The notes under the pieces were generated by a model that was given only the letters and a program-made list of their open reading frames with translations, did not search any database and had not been told where the DNA came from. From contig NZ_SCOT01000007.1 of assembly GCF_005502465.1 (NCBI RefSeq), positions 62,001 through 126,000 of the forward strand: a stretch of 64,000 nt of DNA. The letters are read 5' to 3'. Shown here one piece after another: positions 24,325 through 33,170 of the stretch (positions within the stretch are counted from its first letter, which is position 1; each line of letters begins with the position of its first letter). The DNA is from Sphingopyxis sp. L1A2A (lineage in GTDB: Bacteria > Pseudomonadota > Alphaproteobacteria > Sphingomonadales > Sphingomonadaceae). A program made the translations under genes and the position numbers.

Positions 24325-25866
24325 ATGATGGCAGGCACCACGACGATGGAACGCCCCGCAAACGCAAACGCTGCGCCGGTGGATCAGGATGTGCTGATCG
24401 TCGGCGCCGGCATTTCGGGCATCGGCATGGCCGTGCACCTGCAACAATATAGCCCCGACCGCAGCTTCGCCCTTGTCGAGCGCCGCGCCAACCTGGGCGG
24501 CACCTGGGACTTGTTCCGTTATCCGGGCATCCGGTCGGACAGCGACATGCACACGTTGGGGTTCGTCTTTGAGCCGTGGAAGCATGAAAAGACGATCGCC
24601 GACGGCCCCGCGATCCTCGAATATCTCAATCGCATCGTCGACGAACGCCATATCCGCGAGCGCATCCGCTTTGACCGCAAGGTGGTCGGGGCCGACTGGG
24701 ACAGCGCCGCGGCGCGCTGGACTGTCACGCTGGAGGACGCCGCGGGCGCCACGTCGACGACGACGGCGCGCTGGCTTTATCTTGGCGCCGGCTATTATGA
24801 CTATGACGCACCGTTCGACGCCAATTTTACCGGGCGCGAGGATTTTCAGGGCCAGATCGTCCATCCGCAATTCTGGCCCAAGGATCTCGACTATACGGAC
24901 AAGAAGGTCGTGGTGATCGGATCGGGCGCGACCGCGGTGACGATCGTTCCGGCGATGGCGGACAAGGCGGCGCATGTCACGATGCTGCAACGCACCCCGA
25001 CCTGGTTCGCGATCCGCCCGGCAAAAGACGCGATCGCCAATTTCCTGCGAAAGATCCTGCCCGAGGAACTGGCGTACAGGATTACCCGCTACAAGAATGT
25101 GAAGATGCAGGACGTCGTTTTCCGCAAGGCGCGTGACAAGCCGGAAAAGGTGAAGGAATATCTGTCCAAACAGATCCAGAAGAGCCTAGGCGACAAATAT
25201 GACGCGGCGACCTTTACCCCGCCCTACAATCCCTGGGAGCAGCGGCTGTGCCTGATCCCCGATGCCGATTTTTTCGAGGCGATGAAGGCCGACAAGGCAT
25301 CGGTCGTCACCGACCATATCGAAAGGTTCGACGCGACCGGCATCCAGCTCAAGTCAGGCAACCATCTGGATGCCGACATTATCATCACCGCGACCGGCCT
25401 CAGCCTGGCCGTCGCGGGCAAAATCCCGGTGCGCGTCGACGGCGACCTCGTCGATTGGAGCGAGCATTATTACTATAAGGCGTGCATGTTCTCGAACGTC
25501 CCGAATTTTTCGGCGGTATTCGGATATCTCAACGCCAGCTGGACGCTGCGCGCCGACATCGTCGCCGAATATGTCTGCCGCGTGCTCAACCATATGCAAG
25601 CAACGGGCACCCAGGTCGCGACCCCTGCCCTCGCCGACCCGGCGACGCTGACGGAAGAGAATATCTTCGATTTTTCGTCGGGCTATATCCAGCGTTCGCT
25701 GCACATCATGCCGAAAAATGCCGACAAGCTGCCGTGGCGGCTCAACCAGAATTATATCCAGGACCGCGTCGACATGAAGACCGGCGCGATCGACGATGGC
25801 GTGCTCATGTTCGGCCATGTCCGCGCGGTGGCTTCGGCTCCCGCCCAACTGGAAGCTGCCGAATAG
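24325..25866 (+). CDS. Flavin-containing monooxygenase, Baeyer-Villiger type
   Basis: 513 residues. The FAD-binding Rossmann motif is VGAGISGIGMAVHL (about residues 31-44), the Baeyer-Villiger fingerprint FQGQIVHPQFWP is at about 173-184, and the NADPH-binding motif VVIGSGATAVT follows at about 195-205. Such enzymes insert oxygen next to a ketone to make esters or lactones using NADPH and O2. Substrate is unknown. GGGAG precedes the ATG by about 9 nt. It is divergent from the phosphate operon and ends directly against the convergent DUF3008 gene. Confidence 0.92.
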   Translation: MMAGTTTMERPANANAAPVDQDVLIVGAGISGIGMAVHLQQYSPDRSFALVERRANLGGTWDLFRYPGIRSDSDMHTLGFVFEPWKHEKTIADGPAILEYLNRIVDERHIRERIRFDRKVVGADWDSAAARWTVTLEDAAGATSTTTARWLYLGAGYYDYDAPFDANFTGREDFQGQIVHPQFWPKDLDYTDKKVVVIGSGATAVTIVPAMADKAAHVTMLQRTPTWFAIRPAKDAIANFLRKILPEELAYRITRYKNVKMQDVVFRKARDKPEKVKEYLSKQIQKSLGDKYDAATFTPPYNPWEQRLCLIPDADFFEAMKADKASVVTDHIERFDATGIQLKSGNHLDADIIITATGLSLAVAGKIPVRVDGDLVDWSEHYYYKACMFSNVPNFSAVFGYLNASWTLRADIVAEYVCRVLNHMQATGTQVATPALADPATLTEENIFDFSSGYIQRSLHIMPKNADKLPWRLNQNYIQDRVDMKTGAIDDGVLMFGHVRAVASAPAQLEAAE

Positions 25867-26049
25867 TCAGCCGACGCGTTCGGGTTTGCCGTTGGTCGAG
25901 CCTGACGCGAGCTCTTCCAGCTCGGCCTCGCTCATGCTGGCGGCCATCTCTTTCGATGCGCCCTTGAGTTTCGATTTCGGCGTATCGCCGCGTTTGGCGC
26001 TGAGCGCGGCGCCGGCGGCCTTTTGCTGCGCCTTGGATTTGGCTGGCAT
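25867..26049 (-). CDS. DUF3008 family small basic protein
   Basis: 60 residues, beginning MPAKSKAQQKAAGAALSAKR with the SKLKGASKEMAASMSEAELE middle, the characteristic DUF3008 sequence. The family is small, hydrophilic and often linked to general stress responses; the molecular role is unknown. It lies next to a stress-type SDR gene on the same strand (24 nt downstream). Confidence 0.93.
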   Translation of the reverse strand: MPAKSKAQQKAAGAALSAKRGDTPKSKLKGASKEMAASMSEAELEELASGSTNGKPERVG

Positions 26050-26073
26050 GGGTTTTTCTCCTTTGCCGCCCCG

Positions 26074-27009
26074 CTACCCATTAACGACCGTTCCGCCGTT
26101 GGGATGCAACACTTGGCCCGACATATAGCTGCTGTCGTCGCAGGCGAGGAACAGGAAACAGGGCGCGACTTCGTTCGGTTCGCCGGGACGCTTCATCGGC
26201 GTACCCTCACCGAAGGTCGCGACCTTCTCCGCGGGCGCGCCGCCGCGCGGATTGAGCGGGGTCCAGATCGGCCCCGGCGCGACGGCGTTCACGCGGATGC
26301 CCTTTTCAACCAGATTCTCGCTAAGCGACCGGGTAAAAGCGGTGATCGCGCCCTTGGTGGCGCTGTAATCGAGCAAGCCGCCCGACCCCTGATACATGGT
26401 AATGCTGGTGCAATTGACGATCGCCGCGCCCTTTTCAAGATGGGACAGCGCCGCCTGCACCAGATAGAACATCCCGAAAATATTGGTAGCGAAACTCTGT
26501 TGTAACTGCTCGGGACTGATTTCTCGAATATCGTCGGCGGGGTGCTGCTCACCGGCATTGTTGACGAGGATGTCGAGGCGGCCGAGCTTCTCGATCGTCT
26601 GCGCGACAATCTTTTCGCCCGACCTGAGCTTGCCGACGTCAGCCTTGATGGCAATCGCGCGGCGGCCCTCGCCTTCGACAATCGCCGCTGTTTCGACCGC
26701 ATCGGAGCGGTTGTCGAGATACACGATCGCAACATCGGCGCCTTCTCGCGCGAACAACGCGCAGACCGCACGACCAATGCCGCTGTCCCCGCCGGTGACG
26801 ATGGCGACCTTGCCCTTCAGCCGTTCCGATCCCGGATAGCGCGGTTGCCATTTGGGCGCGCGATCGAGATCGGCTTCGCGATCCGACGGCGGCTTCGCGA
26901 TCGTTTTGCCGCTGCCGACCTCGCGCCGCAGTTTGGTGGCGGCTTTCTTTTTGCCCTTCTGTTCTTGCGGGCTTTCACCGACCTTGCCGGCCTTGGGCTG
27001 CTTCGCCAT
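26074..27009 (-). CDS. SDR family oxidoreductase, YghA/general-stress type
   Basis: 311 residues. A charged 50-residue N-terminal extension precedes the SDR domain, as in the YghA-like general-stress dehydrogenases. The cofactor motif VTGGDSGIGRAVCALF is at about residues 70-85, NNAG at about 146-149, and the catalytic YSATKGA at about 211-217. The start MAKQPKAG is preceded by AAGGAC. Substrate unknown. Likely expressed with the DUF3008 gene. Confidence 0.9.
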   Translation of the reverse strand: MAKQPKAGKVGESPQEQKGKKKAATKLRREVGSGKTIAKPPSDREADLDRAPKWQPRYPGSERLKGKVAIVTGGDSGIGRAVCALFAREGADVAIVYLDNRSDAVETAAIVEGEGRRAIAIKADVGKLRSGEKIVAQTIEKLGRLDILVNNAGEQHPADDIREISPEQLQQSFATNIFGMFYLVQAALSHLEKGAAIVNCTSITMYQGSGGLLDYSATKGAITAFTRSLSENLVEKGIRVNAVAPGPIWTPLNPRGGAPAEKVATFGEGTPMKRPGEPNEVAPCFLFLACDDSSYMSGQVLHPNGGTVVNG

Positions 27010-27026
27010 GTCCTTGTCCTTCGATC

Positions 27027-27860
27027 TCAATTGATGGGGAGGAAGTCGCGCTTGAACTCGTCTTTCACCGCGCCGACCAGCGCGCCGGTCACCGGCACAT
27101 TGATCCGGTAACTGCCCTCGGCAAAAGGGCCGATCTCATAGGGCGCGATCGCGATGGTCATGCGGTCGAGATAGCGCCCGTCCGACGAACCGAGCCACAC
27201 CGTCTGCGCCGACGCGGGCGGGCATCGAGCGAACGGACTGTCGGGCGCTTCTTCGCGCAGGATGCCCTTCGCCGCCTTGGCGCGCCTGATGCCAGCGCAG
27301 AACCGGTCGCGGATCGCCGCGTCGAATGCCTCGCCGCTGGTGAACAGGTCGAGCGGTTTCAGCCGCTTCGCGCGGTTGCGGTCCCACAGCAGCGTTTCAA
27401 ATCCGGTCATGCCGTGCGCGCCGCCGGTGTAGGTTTGGATTTCGGCCGACAGGCTGAGGAACCGCGGCGTGCTCGTCACCCGCTGCCATGTCTGCAAATG
27501 GCTGTGCGCATGATACGGGAAACCCGCCTTTTCCGCCGCCGCCTTGTCGCGCCGCGCCGCGGCAATCAGCGCGTCCCGCTTGGTCGCACGGTCGCTGGCA
27601 AGCCATGCCGCAAGGTCGGGAATCGCTGCCGCTTCGCGCGGATAGGCATAGCCGAATTCGATCAGGTCATTGCTTTCCTTGACGTTCGATGCCGTGGCAT
27701 TGCTGGCTGTAACGTCGGCCGCGCCGCCGGGCGGGGCCCCGGGAACCGCGGCAGCAGCAGTCTTTTCGGCCTGGGTTGGCGGATCGTCGGAACAGCCGAC
27801 AAGAAGCACGGGGCCGGTCAGGATCAGCAGGGTCGAGCGAAGCGATGTTGCAGTCGTCAT
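27027..27860 (-). CDS. DUF3298-type (RsiV/PdaC-like) lipoprotein
   Basis: 277 residues. The lipobox LLVGC places the modified Cys near residue 23, followed by an Ala/Pro linker and a domain resembling DUF4163/DUF3298. Supporting motifs are SAEIQTYTGGAHGMTGFETL (about 140-159) and the LDLFTSGEAFDAAIRDRF block. In RsiV-like proteins this fold binds envelope ligands such as lysozyme; that role is not shown here. The start is chosen for the signal peptide. Confidence 0.85.
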   Translation of the reverse strand: MTTATSLRSTLLILTGPVLLVGCSDDPPTQAEKTAAAAVPGAPPGGAADVTASNATASNVKESNDLIEFGYAYPREAAAIPDLAAWLASDRATKRDALIAAARRDKAAAEKAGFPYHAHSHLQTWQRVTSTPRFLSLSAEIQTYTGGAHGMTGFETLLWDRNRAKRLKPLDLFTSGEAFDAAIRDRFCAGIRRAKAAKGILREEAPDSPFARCPPASAQTVWLGSSDGRYLDRMTIAIAPYEIGPFAEGSYRINVPVTGALVGAVKDEFKRDFLPIN

Positions 27861-27915
27861 GCCAGCATAACGCCGGGAATCGACAAAATATCCACGGCGG
27901 CCTAGCACCAGCCGC

Positions 27916-29319
27916 ATGACCGACTATTCCAACCTGATCCAGCCCGACAAGGGGCAGGACGCCCGCACGATCCATCTTGTCGACAAAAAGAGCTATGCCG
28001 AATGGCTCAAGGGCCGCAGCGTGCGCGAACGCGCGCACCTCGCCGCGGTGGGTTTCAAGCCCGATGCTTATGTTCACGCGATCCTGCCCGGTGACGACCC
28101 CGACAAATGGGCGGTCGTGACGACCGTCGCCAGCACCGATAGCCTGTCTGCCTGGTGCCTCGCCAAGCTCGGGCAGATCCTGCCCGAGGGGCGTTATCGG
28201 GTGGAGGGCCGACAACCGGGCAAGGCGTTGTTCGGCTGGATGAGCGCGCAATATCGGTTCGACACCTATCGGGCGAAGGTCGAGTCCAAAGGACCGCGCG
28301 TACTGCTGACCACCGATGTCGGCGCGATCGCGCCGCTCGTCGCCGAAATGCGCGCGACCGCATTGGTCCGCGACATGGTCAACACCCCCGCCGCCGACAT
28401 GGGACCGGCGGCGATCGAAAAGGCGGCCGAGCGCATCGCCAAGGCGCATGGCGGCAAGCTGACCGTGACCAAGGGCGAGGCGCTGGAACAGGGTTACCCG
28501 ATGATCCACGCGGTCGGCCGCGCCGCGGCCAAGCATCACGCGCCGCGCCTGATCGAGATCGAGTGGGGCAAGGACGGCGATCCGCGTATCGCGCTGGTCG
28601 GCAAGGGGGTCAGTTTCGACAGCGGCGGGCTGGATATCAAGCCAGCATCGGGCATGCGGTTGATGAAAAAGGACATGGGCGGCGCCGCGCATGTGCTGGC
28701 GCTCGCCGAACTGGTGATGGCGAGCGGGCTGCCGGTGCGGCTGCACTGCCTGGTCGCGGCGGCCGAGAATGCGATCTCGGCCGATGCATTTCGCCCCGGC
28801 GACGTGCTGAAAAGTCGGCTTGGACTGACCGTCGAGATCGGCAACACCGACGCCGAGGGACGGCTGGTGCTGGGCGATGCGCTGGCCAGAGCGGGCGAAG
28901 ACAAGCCCGAACTGATCGTCGATTTCGCGACGCTGACCGGCGCCGCGCGCGTCGCGCTTGGCCCCGACCTCCCGCCGCTGTTCGCCAATGACGACGCGCT
29001 GGCTGATGCGATACTGGCCGCCGGGATCGACCGCGACGACCCGCTGTGGCGGATGCCGCTGTGGGACGGCTATGCCGATCTGCTCGAAACCGACATCGCC
29101 GACCTGGGCAACGCGGGCAGCTCGGCCTTTGCCGGGACGATCACCGCGGCGCTGTTTCTCAAGCGCTTCGTGCCCGACGGCGCCCTATGGGCGCATCTCG
29201 ACACCTTTGCCTGGCGCCCGTCGGCGAAGCCCGGTCGCCCCAAGGGCGGCGCCGCGCTGGGGTTGCGCGCCGCGTGGGCGATGCTGCAGGCGCGCTACGA
29301 CCGGCGCGGCAAAGCCTGA
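27916..29319 (+). CDS. Leucyl aminopeptidase family protein (M17)
   Basis: 467 residues. M17 peptidases are hexameric, use two metals and remove N-terminal residues. Metal and catalytic residues lie in GKGVSFDSGGLDIKPASGMR (about residues 230-249) and in NTDAEGRLVLGDAL (about 311-324), the family signature. The preceding domain contains NTPAADMGPAAIEKAA. Probably cytoplasmic. It is first of a plus-strand run with an NlpC/P60 gene and argC. Confidence 0.94.
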   Translation: MTDYSNLIQPDKGQDARTIHLVDKKSYAEWLKGRSVRERAHLAAVGFKPDAYVHAILPGDDPDKWAVVTTVASTDSLSAWCLAKLGQILPEGRYRVEGRQPGKALFGWMSAQYRFDTYRAKVESKGPRVLLTTDVGAIAPLVAEMRATALVRDMVNTPAADMGPAAIEKAAERIAKAHGGKLTVTKGEALEQGYPMIHAVGRAAAKHHAPRLIEIEWGKDGDPRIALVGKGVSFDSGGLDIKPASGMRLMKKDMGGAAHVLALAELVMASGLPVRLHCLVAAAENAISADAFRPGDVLKSRLGLTVEIGNTDAEGRLVLGDALARAGEDKPELIVDFATLTGAARVALGPDLPPLFANDDALADAILAAGIDRDDPLWRMPLWDGYADLLETDIADLGNAGSSAFAGTITAALFLKRFVPDGALWAHLDTFAWRPSAKPGRPKGGAALGLRAAWAMLQARYDRRGKA

Positions 29320-29404
29320 ACATTCTTGATAAAGCGGGTCCGGCTGGTCTAATGGCGCGCGATTGTCCGCCGGGGGCGCGGAACAGCTATTTACGGGACG
29401 GCAC

Positions 29405-30349
29405 GTGACAGGTCAAAGCGGCGATAATTCAGCGGCACATCGCGTTCGCATGGGGCGCCCCGGCGCCGCGGGCGCGGGCCGCGATCGCTTTGGCCTGACC
29501 GGTACGTCGCAGGCCTATGACCCGCGCATCGTCGCCATCCGTCCCGACCTGGCCGACATCGCCGTCGCCGGACAGCATTTCGCCCCGCATTATGCCGCGC
29601 CGATGATGCGCAGCGGCGTGTTGCCCGCCGCGGTGCTGCGCGGATCGCCGTCGCTGGACGCCGACCAGACGAGCGAATTGCTGTTCGGCGAAGGCTTTGC
29701 CCTGCTCGACCTCACCGGCGGCTGGGCCTGGGGATATTGCCTCGCCGACCATTATGTCGGCTATCTGTCCGCCGACGCGCTGGCCGCGCCGATTGCACCG
29801 ACCCATCGCGTCGAGATGATCGAAGCCATCCTGCACAGCGCCCCCGACGCGGCGAGCGGCGGGCCCGCCGTCCTGCCGCGCGGCGCGCTGGTGATGGGCG
29901 AGGTCGAGGGCGAGTGGCTGGTCACGGCGCACGGCTATCTGCCGTTGGCGGCGCTGGTCGAGGTTGGCGCCGAAGATGCCGACCCCGCCGGACGCGCCGA
30001 GGAACTGATCGGCACCCCCTATCTGTGGGGCGGCCGCACGTCGAAGGGCATCGATTGTTCGGGGCTGGCCCAACTGAGCTGGGCCGCCGCGGGGGTGCAA
30101 TTGCCGCGCGACAGCGATTTGCAGCTGGCAGCACTGGGCGCGGACAAAGACGTCGATCCGGCGGCGCTGGCGCGCGGCGATCTGGTATTCTTTCCTGGCC
30201 ATGTCGGGATCATGGCCGACGAGCGCAATATCATCCACGCCAGCCGACGATGGATGGCGGTGAAAACAGAACCGCTGGCCGACGTCGTCGCACGTTCGGC
30301 CGCCAAGGATCATAATCCGCCGGTGAGCGGATATAAACGACTGCGATAA
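29405..30349 (+). CDS. NlpC/P60 (C40) cysteine peptidase with SH3-like domains
   Basis: About 314 residues from a GTG start (a TTG at 29363 or ATG at 29450 are alternatives). Two SH3-like segments precede the catalytic domain. The active-site Cys is in KGIDCSGLAQLSW (about residues 214-226) and the His in FFPGHVGIMAD (about 262-272), with the supporting LIGTPYLWGGRTS entry. The family cleaves peptidoglycan stem peptides. No export signal is obvious. It lies 85 nt after the aminopeptidase and 3 nt before argC. Confidence 0.88.
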   Translation: MTGQSGDNSAAHRVRMGRPGAAGAGRDRFGLTGTSQAYDPRIVAIRPDLADIAVAGQHFAPHYAAPMMRSGVLPAAVLRGSPSLDADQTSELLFGEGFALLDLTGGWAWGYCLADHYVGYLSADALAAPIAPTHRVEMIEAILHSAPDAASGGPAVLPRGALVMGEVEGEWLVTAHGYLPLAALVEVGAEDADPAGRAEELIGTPYLWGGRTSKGIDCSGLAQLSWAAAGVQLPRDSDLQLAALGADKDVDPAALARGDLVFFPGHVGIMADERNIIHASRRWMAVKTEPLADVVARSAAKDHNPPVSGYKRLR

Positions 30350-30352
30350 ACC

Positions 30353-31279
30353 ATGACACAGACGGTCTTCATCGACGGCGCGGCGGGAACGACGGGCCTG
30401 GAAATTGCCGAGCGGCTGGCGGGGCGGAGCGAGTTTTCGCTGCTCGCGATCGATGACGCGCGGCGCAAGGACGCCGGCGCGCGGCGCGAGGCGCTGAACG
30501 ACGCCGATTTCGTCATCCTCTGCCTGCCCGACGATGCGGCGCGCGAGGCGGCGGCGATGATTGCCAATGATCGCACCCGCGTCATCGACGCATCGACCGC
30601 GCACCGCGTCGCGCCGGGCTGGGTCTATGGCTTTCCCGAGGTGAGCGGGCACGACGCGGTCGCCGGTGCGGCACGGGTCAGCAATCCCGGCTGCTATTCG
30701 ACCGGCTTTATCGCGCTGATTGCACCGCTCGTCCGCGCCGGGCTGCTGCCCGACGACTGGCCTTATGCCTGCAACGCCGTCAGCGGCTATTCGGGCGGCG
30801 GCAAGGCGCTGATCGAGCGGTTCGAGCAGGATCGCGACATCGCGTGGCGGGGCTATGCGCTGGGGCTTGGCCACAAGCATGTGCCGGAAATGCAGGCGCG
30901 CTGCGGCCTGTCGATCGCACCGCTGTTTTCGCCCTCGGTCATCCCCGCGCATCGCGGCATGGTGGTCGATGTCCAGCTGCCGCTTAGCGCAATGCCCAAG
31001 GCGGGTGCGCCGGATGCGTTGCGCGCTGCGCTGACGGATTTCTATGCCACCAGCCCGATCGTGGTGATGGGCGAAGCGCCGACCGATGGCGAAATGCTGC
31101 TTCGCGCGTCGGATGCGGGCGACGACCGGATCGAGCTGTTCGTTTTCGCCAATGCCGACGCCAGTCAGGCGCGCCTGATCGCGCGGCTCGACAATCTGGG
31201 CAAGGGCGCCAGCGGCGCGTGCGTCCAGAATCTCAACATCATGGCAGGATTGCCGGAGACGGCGGGGCTGCGGCTTTAG
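30353..31279 (+). CDS. argC: N-acetyl-gamma-glutamyl-phosphate reductase, short type 2
   Basis: 308 residues, matching the shorter type 2 ArgC rather than the 340-residue type. It reduces N-acetylglutamyl phosphate with NADPH in arginine biosynthesis. The nucleotide region is FIDGAAGTTGLEIAERL (about residues 5-21) and the active-site Cys is in SNPGCYSTGF (about 109-118). The catalytic His is probably in GLGHKHVPEM. It starts 3 nt after the NlpC/P60 stop. A family A repeat follows. Confidence 0.94.
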   Translation: MTQTVFIDGAAGTTGLEIAERLAGRSEFSLLAIDDARRKDAGARREALNDADFVILCLPDDAAREAAAMIANDRTRVIDASTAHRVAPGWVYGFPEVSGHDAVAGAARVSNPGCYSTGFIALIAPLVRAGLLPDDWPYACNAVSGYSGGGKALIERFEQDRDIAWRGYALGLGHKHVPEMQARCGLSIAPLFSPSVIPAHRGMVVDVQLPLSAMPKAGAPDALRAALTDFYATSPIVVMGEAPTDGEMLLRASDAGDDRIELFVFANADASQARLIARLDNLGKGASGACVQNLNIMAGLPETAGLRL

Positions 31280-31288
31280 CTCTCCGTC

Positions 31289-31373
31289 GTCATTGCGAGG
31301 AGCGAAGCGACGCGGCAATCCAGCGTAGCGTAACCCGCCCTGGATTGCTTCGCTTCGCTTCGCTCGCAATGAC
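31289..31373. repeat. Family A dispersed palindrome, downstream of argC
   Basis: GTCATTGCGAGGAGCGAAGC through GCAATCCAG, a short centre with GTAGCGTAACC, and CTGGATTGC through CTCGCAATGAC. The arms are shorter than in other copies and most like the copy at 63561. Confidence 0.88.
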
Positions 31374-31394
31374 AAAATGCTGTGGCGCTGACCC

Positions 31395-31610
31395 TCAGTG
31401 TACCGTGTCGAGAATATCCTCGACCGCCAGATAGGTGATCAGCCGTTCGATCTGGCGCCAGCGCGCAAAATGGACGTGATTGCCCAGCACACGATATTGT
31501 TCGGCGCGCGCGGCGGCGGCGAAACCGGCTTCTTCGCCATGCACGCGGATCAGCGCATGGGCATCGTCGACCGCAGCGCGATCGGTCAGAAATGGTGCAG
31601 GCAGATGCAT
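31395..31610 (-). CDS. Small hypothetical protein, 71 aa
   Basis: 71 residues, soluble and helical, with VHGEEAGFAAAARAEQYRVLG and a HFARWRQIERLI segment. It resembles short sphingomonad proteins of unknown function that carry an ARWRxI pattern; this match is from memory and unchecked. GGAG is present upstream of the ATG on the minus strand. Monocistronic, converging with argC. Confidence 0.6.
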   Translation of the reverse strand: MHLPAPFLTDRAAVDDAHALIRVHGEEAGFAAAARAEQYRVLGNHVHFARWRQIERLITYLAVEDILDTVH

Positions 31611-31793
31611 GGAGTCCCCGTCCGTTGCCTTGGAGCCGTTCTCCTAAAGCGCGCGCCTCACCGCGCCGTTCCCAACCGTGATGAAGATTGGGGTAAGGTT
31701 AATCGAAGTGCGCGTGCGGTTAACCCTTTGCTGGGCCGTACCGGGCGCGTTTCGCCTCTTTGCCGCCGCGCTTGGTCCGTGTAGGTAAGAGCT

Positions 31794-33137
31794 ATGCGCA
31801 AGATCCTGAAATATGTCGCCCTCGCCCTGTTGCTGCTGATTATCGTCGGCGGCGTGACGCTGTACATCATGTCGCGGCCCGACGTCGCCCGCTTCTCGAC
31901 CGCCGAACTCAGCGGCCGGGTGCCGGTGATGGCGTCGCAGAAGACCGAAACCTTCCCGACCGTCAACGTCCCCGAAGCGACGAGTTGGCCCGCGGGTCAG
32001 GCGCCGCGCGCGGCGCAGGGACTGGTGGCCCAGCGCTTTGCCGAAGGGCTCGACCATCCGCGCACCATGCTCGTGCTGCCCAATGGCGACGTGCTGGTCG
32101 CAGAATCGCAGAGTCCGCCGCGCGACACCTCGGGTGTCGAGGGCAAGATCATGAGCAATCTGATGACCAAGGGCGGCACCGGTCGCCGCCCCTCGGCGAA
32201 CCGCATCACCCTGCTTCGCGATGCCGACGGCGACGGCAGGGCCGAGGTCAAGACCGCTTATCTGACGGGCCTCAACTCGCCCTATGGCATGGCGCTGGTC
32301 GGTGACACGCTGTACGTCGCCAACACCGATGCGCTGCTCGCCTTCCCCTATGTGGCGGGAGAGACGAAGATGAGCGGCAAGCCCACCAAGATCGTCGACC
32401 TGCCCGCCAAGGGCACCAATCGCCACTGGACCAAAAGCCTTGTCGCTGCGCCCAACGGTTGGCTCTATATCGGCGTGGGCGCCGACAGCAATATCGGCGA
32501 AAAGGGCATGAACCGCGAGTTTCGCCGCGCCAGCGTGCTCGAAGTGCGTCCCGATCAGAAATATATCCGCACCTTTGCCGCGGGCATCCGTAACCCCGTC
32601 GGGCTGGGCTTCTATCCCGGCAGCGAGCGGCTGTGGACCGTGGTCAACGAACGCGACATGCTGGGCAGCGACCTTGTCCCCGACTATCTGACCGACGTCA
32701 CCGAGGGCGATTTTTATGGCTGGCCCTGGTATTATTGGGGCGGCTTCGTCGACCCGCGGGTCGAGCCCGAGGCCGAAGATCGCCGCCAATATGTCAAGCG
32801 CCCCGAATATGGCCTGGGCGCGCACACCGCGCCGCTGGGCATGACCTTTACCCAGGGGCTCGATCTGGGCGACCGCTGGGCGAACGGCGCGCTGGTCGCG
32901 CTGCACGGGTCGTGGAACCGCGAACCGGTGTCGGGTTACAGCGTCGTATTCGTCAAGTTCGGTGCGAACGGCAAGCCGGTCGACGCGCTGCCCGTCACCC
33001 TGCTCGACCAGTTTCTGGGCAAGGACGGCAAGACGACGCGCGGCCGCCCGGCCGATGTGAAGGTCGCGAAGGATGGGAGCGCGCTGGTTGCCGACGACAC
33101 CGGCGGGGTGATCTGGCGGGTCGCGAAAGCGGGGTAG
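31794..33137 (+). CDS. Sorbosone/glucose dehydrogenase-like beta-propeller protein
   Basis: 447 residues. One N-terminal membrane helix (about residues 5-25, YVALALLLLIIVGGVTLYI) anchors a periplasmic six-bladed propeller of the GSDH/sorbosone dehydrogenase family. Recognisable motifs are FAEGLDHPRTMLVLPNGDVL (about 80-99), KGTNRHWTKSL, YIGVGADSNIGE and FAAGIRNPVGLGF (about 262-274). Relatives are PQQ-dependent sugar dehydrogenases, but cofactor and substrate are not shown here. A strong terminator follows and dnaN converges from the other side. Confidence 0.88.
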   Translation: MRKILKYVALALLLLIIVGGVTLYIMSRPDVARFSTAELSGRVPVMASQKTETFPTVNVPEATSWPAGQAPRAAQGLVAQRFAEGLDHPRTMLVLPNGDVLVAESQSPPRDTSGVEGKIMSNLMTKGGTGRRPSANRITLLRDADGDGRAEVKTAYLTGLNSPYGMALVGDTLYVANTDALLAFPYVAGETKMSGKPTKIVDLPAKGTNRHWTKSLVAAPNGWLYIGVGADSNIGEKGMNREFRRASVLEVRPDQKYIRTFAAGIRNPVGLGFYPGSERLWTVVNERDMLGSDLVPDYLTDVTEGDFYGWPWYYWGGFVDPRVEPEAEDRRQYVKRPEYGLGAHTAPLGMTFTQGLDLGDRWANGALVALHGSWNREPVSGYSVVFVKFGANGKPVDALPVTLLDQFLGKDGKTTRGRPADVKVAKDGSALVADDTGGVIWRVAKAG

Positions 33138-33144
33138 CTTAGAG

Positions 33145-33170
33145 CCCCTCCCCTTCAGGGGAGGGGTTTT
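33145..33170 (+). terminator. Rho-independent terminator after the sorbosone dehydrogenase-like gene
   Basis: A perfect 9-bp stem CCCCTCCCC/GGGGAGGGG with a 4-nt loop, followed by TTTT. It lies 7 nt after the stop and ends next to the dnaN stop, so it separates convergent transcripts. It resembles the short palindromes at 55958 and 366. Confidence 0.82.

Noticed and set aside
24150-24341. N-terminal extension of the NUDIX protein by 64 residues
   Set aside because: The added part runs through the Pho box and has no conserved content; the NUDIX domain starts at 24149 or 24140.
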